Position numbers and translations under genes: made by a program. DNA of 5,250 nucleotides from Calditrichaceae bacterium (lineage in GTDB: Bacteria; Calditrichota; Calditrichia; Calditrichales; Calditrichaceae), in NCBI GenBank assembly GCA_030622395.1, contig JAUXGF010000241.1:1-5250 (forward strand), read 5' to 3'. Positions 1-5,250 of the stretch are shown here, one piece after another (position 1 is the stretch's first letter; each line of letters opens with the position of its first letter). The notes under the pieces are model-generated. The model made no database searches, was not told where the DNA came from, and saw nothing but the letters and a program-made list of their open reading frames with translations.

Positions 1-94
1 AAACAAAAAATTGGGGGAAATATGTATGAATTAAAAGATAATTAAAGATTAAACTTATTTAATTTTATAGGAATTTCACTGTATTATTAAAATA

Positions 95-122
95 GATACT
101 GGATACTCGATACTGGATGAAG
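95..122. repeat. Heptanucleotide-period tandem array A
   Basis: Four consecutive 7-base units read GATACTG, GATACTC, GATACTG and GATGAAG. The first three differ by one base and the last is degenerate. The array is non-coding and sits in the spacer downstream of the HU gene. It is one of five arrays in the window sharing period 7 but not sequence. Confidence 0.75.
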
Positions 123-130
123 AAAATTAA

Positions 131-163
131 GTAACCGGTAATCAGTAAGTAAGCAGTAAGCAG
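131..163. repeat. Heptanucleotide-period tandem array B
   Basis: Units of seven bases begin GTAACCG, GTAATCA, GTAAGTA and then drift into two exact TAAGCAG copies at 150-156 and 157-163. The array begins eight bases after array A and runs into the small GC hairpin that follows. It is degenerate and non-coding. Confidence 0.7.
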
Positions 164-164
164 C

Positions 165-194
165 ATCCCCGCAAAAGCGGGATTTACGATCCGC
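165..194. repeat. Small GC-rich hairpin with alternative pairing
   Basis: ATCCCCGC (165-172), an AAAA loop and GCGGGAT (177-183) form a stem with one bulged C. The second arm can instead pair with ATCCGC at 189-194, again with one bulge, so two mutually exclusive hairpins are possible. There is no T-run, so it is not a clear terminator. I read it as a dispersed repeat-type palindrome attached to array B. Confidence 0.6.
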
Positions 195-225
195 TCCGAC
201 AAGTATCGCTTTCATTTAATTTCAT

Positions 226-263
226 AAAAAAAAGGCGTCCCAAAAAATTGGAACGCCTTTTTT
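226..263 (-). terminator. Rho-independent terminator of the HU gene
   Basis: On the minus strand an A-run leads into GGCGTTCC, an 8-base loop and GGGACGCC, followed by a run of eight T. The eight-pair stem has a single G-T wobble and can be extended by A-T pairs from the flanking runs. It begins about a dozen bases after the HU stop codon. Because A-runs and T-runs flank both sides, it could also stop transcription arriving on the plus strand, although no plus-strand gene is visible upstream of it here. Confidence 0.92.
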
Positions 264-274
264 AAATTCTGCTC

Positions 275-544
275 TTAAAGAGCTTCTTTTAAGCCTTTAC
301 CAGCTTTAAAAGTAGGCACTTTACGCGCAGGAATATTAATTTCCGCGCCGGTTTGTGGATTACGTCCTTTGCGCGCGTTTCTGTGGGAAACGTTAAATGT
401 ACCAAAACCAATCAAAGAAACGCTTTCACCGTTACCTAAACTCGTTTTAATTGAACCAATAAATGAAGCTAACGCTTCATCGGCTGCTTTCTTAGAAATA
501 TCTGCGTCTGCCGCCATTTTTGCAATTAAGTCTTGTTTCTTCAT
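275..544 (-). CDS. hup: HU family DNA-binding protein
   Basis: This is a small histone-like nucleoid protein of the HU/IHF family, acting as a dimer that bends and compacts DNA without strong sequence specificity. The 89-residue length is the family norm. The N-terminus (MKKQDLIAKMA) gives the two dimerisation helices. The core GFGTF at residues 46-50 is the family signature. The DNA-binding beta arm carries RNPQTG at 61-66, with the intercalating proline at 63, followed by the usual basic stretch up to VPTFKAGKGLKEAL. The start is well supported: an AAGGAGG Shine-Dalgarno lies at 556-562, 11 bases before the ATG, and no competing in-frame start fits. The gene stands alone with its own terminator at 226-263. 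The sequence does not settle whether this is HU proper or an IHF-like paralogue; lack of an IHF-type extension favours HU. Confidence 0.97.
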   Translation of the reverse strand: MKKQDLIAKMAADADISKKAADEALASFIGSIKTSLGNGESVSLIGFGTFNVSHRNARKGRNPQTGAEINIPARKVPTFKAGKGLKEAL

Positions 545-555
545 TTTCTTAACTT

Positions 556-562
556 CCTCCTT
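556..562 (-). promoter_or_regulatory. Shine-Dalgarno of the HU gene
   Basis: The minus strand reads AAGGAGG, a perfect anti-16S match, 11 bases upstream of the HU ATG. The spacing is slightly long. With the similar site before the YjbQ gene, it shows that this organism uses Shine-Dalgarno initiation, in contrast to the weak site in front of the NagB-LmbE gene. Confidence 0.9.
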
Positions 563-859
563 AACAAGGTTAATTTAAACTACACTTTCCTAAATCAATT
601 TAACTTAAGGTTAATAAGTAAATTAAATATGATATAATTTCTTAACTTAATATTCTAAAATCAAGTAATATTAATTTTTTATGCAATATTCAGTCATTGA
701 TTGGATACTGCAACAATTTTAACACACCTGATTCTAATTTTAAAACATTCTTTATTTTTAATAAAATCAATAAATACGATGCGAATGTACGTATAAGTTT
801 AATATTCTCCAAATTATTTTATTAAATAAATACGAAATATTGCTTTTAAATGGGGATTT

Positions 860-1062
860 GTGCATAGAAAAATGGCATTATCGACTTTTGACGAAATTAT
901 AGATTATCATTGGAAAAAAATAGTACCGCGCCTGCCGTCGCCGTCCGCCTGAGGCGGAGGCAGGGGCATGGAACAAATTAATTAATGATTTATGTAATAC
1001 AGTGACGGAGTGGGAAATTTATTTGGGTTGTATATTTGGAATAACACAAACCCACCCCTAGC
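860..1062 (+). pseudogene. Possible remnant of a small ORF split by repeats
   Basis: A reading frame starting at ATG 872 (or GTG 860) encodes MALSTFDEIIDYHWKKIVP, then enters the GC-rich hairpin and stops at TGA 950-952. Beyond the hairpin, in another frame, a protein-like stretch (WNKLINDLCNTVTEWEIYLG) begins at 969 and runs to a TAG at 1060-1062 inside the 28-bp inverted repeat. Both halves look like real peptide sequence, while the repeats supply the frameshift and the stop. I recognise no family, the ribosome site is weak (GGGG at 852-855), and chance cannot be ruled out. Confidence 0.3.
931..964. repeat. GC-rich REP-like hairpin
   Basis: CCTGCC (931-936) pairs with GGCAGG (959-964), and TCCGCC (944-949) pairs with GGCGGA (953-958) around a three-base loop. 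Seven unpaired bases (937-943) bulge out of the left side. The element is nearly all G and C inside very AT-rich surroundings, which suggests that it is a dispersed repeat rather than part of the local sequence. CCTGCCTCCGCCTCAGGCGG-like palindromes are familiar to me from several AT-rich bacterial lineages, but the element has no encoded mobility here. Confidence 0.8.
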
Positions 1063-1117
1063 CCCTCCCAAGAGGGGAGTAAGACAATGCCCCTCTTGGG
1101 AGGGGCTAGGGGTGGGT
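1050..1117. repeat. Perfect 28-bp inverted repeat with nested palindromes
   Basis: The left arm 1050-1077 and right arm 1090-1117 are exact reverse complements around a 12-base loop (1078-1089). Each arm also contains its own small hairpin: CCCCTC and GAGGGG around CCAA on the left, and around TTGG on the right. The DNA can therefore form either one long stem or two short ones. It has no T-run and no transposase. It resembles the ACCCCTAGCCCCTCCC dispersed palindromes of Bacteroidota-type genomes. It lies about 130 bases before the NagB-LmbE start and would strongly structure any transcript that covers it. Confidence 0.93.
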
Positions 1118-1250
1118 CTTAATATTTCACCCCTTCAGAGGTATAGCTGATTTATAATTTAAAAGATTGTAGATATAACGGTATTTTTTTAAATTAGAGA
1201 CAAATAAAAAAGTTGTTTTGAACATTCATAATAATTTGTTAAGAGATATA

Positions 1251-3608
1251 ATGAAAAATAAAAATTATTTACGTATCTGCTCCAAAGTTGAAGAGATGGC
1301 CGTTAAACGCAATAATCAAAAAATCATTTACCCTCCCACTGAAAAAATAAATACAATAGTGGTTGATAACTTTCCAGAGTTAGGCAAACTCACAGCAATG
1401 CGTTTTATTGAATGGGCGCAGAATAATGAAGGGTGGGTTATTTCCCTGCCGACCGGCAAAACTCCGGAACATTTTATCAAATGGGTAACGTACCTGCTTT
1501 CCAACTGGGAAACAAAAAAAGCTCAAAAGCTTCTTGAAGAAAGCGGTGTAAATCCAGCAAAAAAGCCCGATATGAAGAGCTTTCATTTTGTGCAAATTGA
1601 TGAATTCTATCCAATTAATTCATCCCAGCACAATAGCTTTTATTATTATGTTAATAAATTTTACATTAAAGGATTAGGTTTCGATATTAAAAAGGCGCTG
1701 CTTATCAATCCCAATAGAATCGGCATTAAAGACGATCATCAACTTGATAATGTATGGCCGGATCATATAGTCGACTTGGATTTGCGGACCCAGTATCCCC
1801 GCACTGTTTTGGAGGAGCGTCAAAAACGCGTTTTAAAAGCGGTCGATCAATTTTGCACTGATTATGAAACGAAGATCCGCGCTCTCGGCGGTATCGGCTT
1901 CTTTTTAGGCGGCATCGGTCCCGACGGTCACATCGGTTTTAATGTACAGGGTTCGGATCATTATTCTACAACGCGTTTAACGCCCACCAATTACGAAACT
2001 CAGGCGGCGGCGGCTTCGGATTTAGGCGGCATAGAAATTTCAAGAAATCGTCTGGTAATTACTATCGGTTTGCAAACCATTGTGTTTAACCCTAGCACAA
2101 CAGCTATCATTATTGCCGCAGGCGAGGCTAAAGCTAAAGTGGTTAAAGACGCCATACAAGCGGAAAAATCAAATGAAGTGCCGGCTTCGGTTTTACAGGA
2201 ACTGCCTAACGCCTGTTTTTACATTACAAAAGGCGCCGCAAAATTATTAAATGAAAGGCGCTACTTAGAGCTGTCGCAAGTAAAAGAAATTTCCAAAGAA
2301 GATATTTACCGGGTCGTTACTGATTTAGCTCTTTTGAATAACAAAAAGCTTATTGATCTTACAAAAAAGGATTTTCGCTCAGTGCGCTCCAGTAATTTAA
2401 TCTTAAAACGTTACGGCGATAATTACCACTCTTTATTACAAGAGATTGAAAACGAATACCGGACGCGAATCAATAATAACCTTATAATTCCAAAAAATCA
2501 GATTATTTTGCATACAGCTCCGCATCATGACGATATTATGCTCGGCTATCTGCCCTACCTGGTGCGGCTTATGCGCGAATCGACAAATAAACACTACTTC
2601 AATTATCTGACAAGCGGATTTAACGCAGTTACTAACAAATACATGCTGAAACAGCTCGAAAGCTCACAATTCTTTTTGCAGCAGCCCGAGTTTAAAAAAT
2701 TAATTAGTGAAAATTATTTTGATCCCGCTAACATCAATTTCAGAAACCGTGATATCCTGCAATATCTCGACGGCGTGGCTGCAAACAATAAATACGCTAT
2801 GGACGAAGGTTCAGCCAGAAGACTGTTGCGCAATCTGGTTGAAATTTTCGAAGAAGATTCATTTGATAATCTGCAAAACAGAATTCAGGAATTAGCCAGT
2901 TATTTTAAAACCCAATACCCCGGCAAAAAAGACTTGCCCTACATCCAGCAATTAAAAGGCATGACCCGCGAATGGGAAGCCGATATATTATGGGGATATT
3001 TTGGTTTTAGCTGTGAATCGGTTATCCATTCAAGACTCGGCTTCTATAAAGGCGATATTTTCACCGAGGAACCGACCGTAGACCGCGACGTTCTGCCTAT
3101 TTTAGAAACCATAAAAAATACAAATCCGTCAATCATCACTGTAGCTTTAGACCCGGAAGGCAGCGGGCCTGACACGCATTACAAAGTATTGCAGACTGTA
3201 AGTTCGGCTCTAAAACTTTATCAGCAGGAGACAGGAAGAAGCGACATTCAAATTTGGGGGTATCGTAATGTCTGGTACAGTTTCCATCCCAGCGAAGCCA
3301 ATGCCTTTGTTCCGGTTACCCACAATACGCGGGCTATATTAAACGACGCCTTCTTAAACGCATTTGGCTCGCAGCGGGACGCGTCTTTCCCAAGTTATGA
3401 ATTCGACGGGCCGTTTTCAGGATTAGCTCAAAAGATACAGGTAAAACAATACCAGCAAATGAAGACGCTGCTCGGAAGAGATCACTTTTACCAAAACCCG
3501 GATTCACGCATTCGATCAACGCGCGGGCTGCTGTTTTTAAAAGTTATGGATTTGGATGAATTCTACGAGCGGTCAATGGCGTTGCGGAAATTTACGGAAA
3601 ATGTGTAG
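1251..3608 (+). CDS. NagB-like glucosamine-6-phosphate deaminase fused to an LmbE/PIG-L deacetylase domain
   Basis: The 785-residue cytoplasmic protein (no signal peptide or membrane segment) joins two domains. Residues about 35-340 are a NagB/sugar-phosphate isomerase fold, the family that converts glucosamine-6-phosphate to fructose-6-phosphate and ammonia: LPTGKTP (66-72), QIDEF with the proton-shuttling Asp117, and GGIGPDGHIGFN (220-231) with catalytic Asp225 and His227. From about 415 an LmbE/PIG-L deacetylase fold begins with APHHDD (423-428), equivalent to the zinc-binding AHPDD motif, and its distal histidine is in PDTH (640-643). A helical insertion lies between these motifs and a C-terminal extension of about 120 residues follows. 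E. coli NagB is 266 residues long, so this is a true fusion. Against the E. coli enzyme, recalled from memory, Glu148 is Val232 and Arg172 is Ser256, so deaminase activity is uncertain. The ATG at 1251 is preferred over an in-frame TTG at 1218 (796 residues); neither has a strong ribosome site. The gene appears monocistronic. Confidence 0.92.
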   Translation: MKNKNYLRICSKVEEMAVKRNNQKIIYPPTEKINTIVVDNFPELGKLTAMRFIEWAQNNEGWVISLPTGKTPEHFIKWVTYLLSNWETKKAQKLLEESGVNPAKKPDMKSFHFVQIDEFYPINSSQHNSFYYYVNKFYIKGLGFDIKKALLINPNRIGIKDDHQLDNVWPDHIVDLDLRTQYPRTVLEERQKRVLKAVDQFCTDYETKIRALGGIGFFLGGIGPDGHIGFNVQGSDHYSTTRLTPTNYETQAAAASDLGGIEISRNRLVITIGLQTIVFNPSTTAIIIAAGEAKAKVVKDAIQAEKSNEVPASVLQELPNACFYITKGAAKLLNERRYLELSQVKEISKEDIYRVVTDLALLNNKKLIDLTKKDFRSVRSSNLILKRYGDNYHSLLQEIENEYRTRINNNLIIPKNQIILHTAPHHDDIMLGYLPYLVRLMRESTNKHYFNYLTSGFNAVTNKYMLKQLESSQFFLQQPEFKKLISENYFDPANINFRNRDILQYLDGVAANNKYAMDEGSARRLLRNLVEIFEEDSFDNLQNRIQELASYFKTQYPGKKDLPYIQQLKGMTREWEADILWGYFGFSCESVIHSRLGFYKGDIFTEEPTVDRDVLPILETIKNTNPSIITVALDPEGSGPDTHYKVLQTVSSALKLYQQETGRSDIQIWGYRNVWYSFHPSEANAFVPVTHNTRAILNDAFLNAFGSQRDASFPSYEFDGPFSGLAQKIQVKQYQQMKTLLGRDHFYQNPDSRIRSTRGLLFLKVMDLDEFYERSMALRKFTENV

Positions 3609-3628
3609 GAGTTTAATGGAGAAAGCGG

Positions 3629-3656
3629 TCAGCAATCAGCTCTCAGCTATCAGCTT
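3629..3656. repeat. Heptanucleotide-period tandem array C
   Basis: Four consecutive units read TCAGCAA, TCAGCTC, TCAGCTA and TCAGCTT, with constant TCAGC and a variable last two bases. It starts 20 bases after the NagB-LmbE stop codon. It is non-coding and unrelated in sequence to arrays A, B and E. Confidence 0.8.
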
Positions 3657-3723
3657 TTCATATCACGAGCAGGATGAAAGCAGGATTGCCTCGCAAAAGC
3701 AAATGTTAGGAATAAACAAAGAC

Positions 3724-3803
3724 AGGCATATTAAGCTATGCTCTTAGCGCTCTGCCCTTTGCTAGTTTAAGATGAAAATATTATTTTAGGCATATCAAGC
3801 TAT
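3724..3803. repeat. 16-bp direct repeat upstream of the YjbQ gene
   Basis: AGGCATATTAAGCTAT at 3724-3739 recurs at 3788-3803 with one change (T to C at the ninth base), with 48 bases between the copies. The downstream copy ends 7 bases before the Shine-Dalgarno of the YjbQ gene and the intervening stretch holds array D. It could be a duplicated regulatory site or the target-type scar of an insertion; the sequence alone does not decide. Confidence 0.6.
3740..3767. repeat. Heptanucleotide-period tandem array D
   Basis: Units read GCTCTTA, GCGCTCT, GCCCTTT and GCTAGTT: a constant GC every seven bases followed by pyrimidine-rich sequence. It is degenerate but phase is kept across four units. It is in the spacer before the YjbQ gene, directly after the first copy of the 16-bp direct repeat. 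Confidence 0.6.
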
Positions 3804-3810
3804 ATAGATA

Positions 3811-3816
3811 AAGGAG
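3811..3816 (+). promoter_or_regulatory. Shine-Dalgarno of the YjbQ-family gene
   Basis: AAGGAG lies seven bases before the ATG at 3824, which is ideal spacing and fixes the start of that gene. Confidence 0.9.
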
Positions 3817-3823
3817 ACAAAAG

Positions 3824-4243
3824 ATGAAATCATTTCGCAAAGAACTATGGTTTAACACTAAATCAAGACGCGAGTATATAAACATTACTTCCGATGTAGA
3901 TGAGTGTTTGAGGGAATCGGGGATTAAAGAAGGATTATGCCTGGTAAACGCCATGCATATAACAGCCAGCGTTTATATTAATGACGCCGAAAGCGGATTA
4001 ATTCAGGATTATGATGATTGGCTGGAGCAGTTAGCCCCGCATGAACCGGTTTCCCATTACCGCCACAACCGCACCGGCGAAGATAATGGCGACGCTCACC
4101 TGAAACGTCAGGTTATGGGGCGGGAAGTAGTAGTTGCAATCACCAACGGCAAATTTGATTTTGGTCCATGGGAACAAATTCATTACGCTGAATTTGACGG
4201 CAGGAGACGGAAACGGGTTTTAGTTAAAATCATTGGGGAGTAG
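3824..4243 (+). CDS. yjbQ: YjbQ/UPF0047 family protein (secondary thiamine-phosphate synthase-like)
   Basis: The 139-residue protein is full length for the compact, soluble YjbQ (UPF0047) family, which forms trimers with a conserved polar site. E. coli YjbQ has been reported to have weak thiamine-phosphate synthase activity, hence the common product name, but the physiological role is unsettled. Family landmarks are in order: [13 protein letters not shown] at 42-54 (His45, corresponding to the HTSASL motif), YRHN at 79-82, DNGDAHLK at 87-94 (His92), [14 protein letters not shown] at 113-126, and the closing [13 protein letters not shown]. The wording of these motifs ([24 protein letters not shown]) puts it in the subgroup with Pro-Trp-Glu where E. 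coli has Thr-Trp-Gln. The ATG is fixed by an AAGGAG seven bases upstream. It stands alone, with spacers of about 200 bases on both sides, and converges on the PIN gene. Confidence 0.95.
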   Translation: MKSFRKELWFNTKSRREYINITSDVDECLRESGIKEGLCLVNAMHITASVYINDAESGLIQDYDDWLEQLAPHEPVSHYRHNRTGEDNGDAHLKRQVMGREVVVAITNGKFDFGPWEQIHYAEFDGRRRKRVLVKIIGE

Positions 4244-4290
4244 TTTTAATTGTTTATATGCGGCAGAGGCGTTGCTTGGGGAAGGTCTTT

Positions 4291-4332
4291 GATTTACGAA
4301 TAATGATCTAAGATTGGCGATTTAAGAAGGAC
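4291..4332. repeat. Heptanucleotide-period tandem array E
   Basis: Six consecutive units all begin with GA: GATTTAC, GAATAAT, GATCTAA, GATTGGC, GATTTAA and GAAGGAC. It is the longest and most degenerate of the five arrays, lying in the convergent spacer between the YjbQ and PIN genes, which otherwise shows no gene or terminator that I can support. Confidence 0.65.
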
Positions 4333-4449
4333 AAGAACTTTAAAGATCGTTAACACAGTTTATCGTCCCAATGAACAGGGGTTAGCTGACATTTTGGTAT
4401 GCTCCAAAGACATACATAGATAACTGGATTCATTGGTATTCGTTATGTC

Positions 4450-4994
4450 TCATGGCCCAAGGTATTTGCGGCCTGTTATTCTTTCGAATTCTTTTATATC
4501 TTTTTTGGGCTGGACTGGTTCACCACTATTTTCCCAATCTATGATGATTGTTTGTAAATTTGAATTCCACTCAATTAAACCTGACTTTATCCATTCATTT
4601 AAAATAGTTAAAGGATATTTATTAATCTTGTCAAATTCTTGCTCGATGAAATATTTAAATCGTATACTAGTGAATAAGCTATGATCATTTGATCAACATG
4701 ACTCAAACCAAATGTTCTTCCAGTTTTCGCATTTATTTTTGCAGAATCAACTATTTGTTTTATTAATTCGAAATTAAAATCAATATCCCCAACTTTCGTA
4801 TTATCATATGCAGCTACCTTTATTTTGTTTTTAAATTGGTCTCGCCAAGGATATTTTGATTTAAATTTTTGTTTTCCAAAGATTTCTTTCCTCACTTCAA
4901 GGACAGTGACACAGTGATACCGTTCATCAGTAAACATATCAGGTGCTATTCTTAGCAACATTAGTATCGTACAAGTATCACATAAAATATTCAT
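4450..4994 (-). pseudogene. PIN-domain (VapC-like) protein gene, frameshifted
   Basis: The first frame gives 128 residues that look like a PIN-domain ribonuclease, the fold of VapC toxins: CDTCTILMLL with Asp6 at the N-terminus, TVLEVRKE with Glu33, and GLSHVDQMIIAYSLVYDLNIS with Asp101. It ends prematurely at TAA 4608-4610, just where PIN proteins normally carry their last acidic motif. A second minus-strand frame then continues as convincing protein (EQEFDKINKYPLTILNEW through ITGRKYLGP) to a TGA at 4450-4452. The gene therefore spanned about 180 codons and has lost its frame near 4640-4670, with the last acidic motif missing. AAATATTTCATC at the junction could be read in both frames, so a deletion between short repeats is possible. 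Its ATG follows the upstream ORF's stop without a gap, and there is no good ribosome site, so translation was probably coupled. A sequencing error is the main alternative. Confidence 0.72.
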
Positions 4995-5250
4995 CTATAC
5001 GCTTGCCTCGTAGGCTATCTCTTTGGCTAACTCGAATTTTAATTCTTTTGCGTCTAATATGCTCGTAAGACTTAAAATGTCTGCCAACTTTCTTGTAGTA
5101 ATGCTATCAATTTGTTGTTCAATCAAAGAGATAAAATTAGGTGATAGTTTTTTAAGAACTTTTATTAATTTTCTAGGATCATCCTTATTAAAAATAATAT
5201 TCCCTATCGTTGGAAATTCTTTTTTTAGATTTGAATCAGCACCTCCTATG
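4995..5250 (-). CDS. Unidentified protein, 3' part only; candidate partner of the PIN gene
   Basis: An open frame enters from the right edge of the window and ends at TAG 4995-4997, giving 84 visible residues with no in-frame ATG, GTG or TTG placed to serve as a plausible start near the edge, so the gene begins outside. The peptide (GGADSNLKKEFPTIGNIIF near the edge, KLADILSLTSILDAKELKF further on, ending AKEIAYEASV) is charged and mostly helical in character, with no signal or membrane segment. I do not recognise a family. The stop codon is immediately followed by the ATG of the PIN gene (TAGATG), which implies co-transcription and translational coupling. In PIN-type toxin-antitoxin operons the antitoxin usually comes first, so an antitoxin or regulator role is plausible, but only position supports it. 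Base composition is as AT-rich as the PIN gene. Confidence 0.65.
   Translation of the reverse strand, partial: IGGADSNLKKEFPTIGNIIFNKDDPRKLIKVLKKLSPNFISLIEQQIDSITTRKLADILSLTSILDAKELKFELAKEIAYEASV

Larger units (their letters stand above)
545..1250. other. Gene-poor interval between the divergent HU and NagB-LmbE genes
   Basis: About 700 bases contain no intact gene. The HU-proximal part, to about 830, is very AT-rich and must hold the HU promoter, but I find no convincing -35/-10 pair and no clear Bacteroidota TAnnTTTG box. Positions 860-1060 hold a possible broken small ORF split by a GC-rich hairpin, and 1050-1117 a perfect inverted repeat; both are listed separately. The last 130 bases before the NagB-LmbE gene contain a TATAAT at 1153-1158 and a TATAAC at 1174-1179, neither with a good -35 element, so the promoter is undetermined. 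Confidence 0.6.

Noticed and set aside
22..45. ATG with a GGGGG stretch upstream, possible start of a gene.
   Set aside because: The frame ends after seven codons and nothing marks it as a leader peptide.
95..163. CRISPR-like repeats.
   Set aside because: Units are seven bases and contiguous, without spacers, and no cas gene is present.
369..578. Plus-strand open frame opposite the HU gene.
   Set aside because: It is fully explained as the antisense of the well-supported HU gene and its leader, and has no ribosome site.
1050..1117. Insertion-sequence terminal inverted repeats.
   Set aside because: The arms are separated by only 12 bases, so there is no room for a transposase; it is a palindromic element, not an IS.
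1218..1250. TTG at 1218 as the start of the NagB-LmbE gene.
   Set aside because: The in-frame ATG at 1251 is a better codon, the extra 11 residues match nothing in the family, and no ribosome site precedes the TTG; it cannot be excluded outright.
4303..4428. Short plus-strand frame ending in a protein-like stretch (VYRPNEQGLADILVCSKDI).
   Set aside because: It overlaps the heptamer array, has no usable start or ribosome site, and matches nothing that I recognise.
4433..4684. Plus-strand open frame of 83 codons.
   Set aside because: It lies opposite the PIN gene's C-terminal part; the minus-strand reading is much more protein-like and continues the PIN protein.

Overview
The window is a stretch of bacterial chromosome with AT-rich spacers and moderate-GC genes. 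It most resembles the Bacteroidota/Ignavibacteriota (Chlorobi-related) group. This rests on three things: a NagB-LmbE fusion protein, spacers full of short repeats, and a long inverted repeat of the ACCCCTAGCCCCTCCC type that I associate with those genomes. No rRNA or tRNA is present, so the placement is an inference.

Layout. (1) 1-225 is a spacer with two degenerate 7-base-period tandem arrays and a small GC hairpin. (2) 226-544, minus strand, holds an HU-type nucleoid protein with a strong terminator and a strong Shine-Dalgarno. (3) 545-1250 is a 700-bp gene-poor interval with a possible broken small ORF, a GC-rich REP-like hairpin and a perfect 28-bp inverted repeat just upstream of the next gene. 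(4) 1251-3608, plus strand, is a large two-domain protein: an N-terminal glucosamine-6-phosphate deaminase (NagB-like) domain and a C-terminal LmbE/PIG-L-like metal-dependent deacetylase domain. (5) 3609-3823 is a spacer with two more 7-base-period arrays and a 16-bp direct repeat. (6) 3824-4243, plus strand, is a YjbQ/UPF0047 family protein. (7) 4244-4449 is a convergent spacer with a fifth heptamer array. (8) 4450-5250, minus strand, is a visibly more AT-rich two-gene unit: the 3' part of an unidentified ORF whose stop codon directly abuts the ATG of a PIN-domain (VapC-like) gene, which is frameshifted in this sequence. This looks like a decayed toxin-antitoxin or similar accessory module.

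The genes do not form one pathway. HU and YjbQ are housekeeping-type genes, the NagB-LmbE fusion belongs to amino-sugar metabolism, and the PIN module is accessory. The most notable points are the substitutions at key catalytic and phosphate-binding positions of the NagB domain, five unrelated heptanucleotide-period arrays confined to spacers, and the frameshifted PIN gene whose C-terminus can be followed in another frame.
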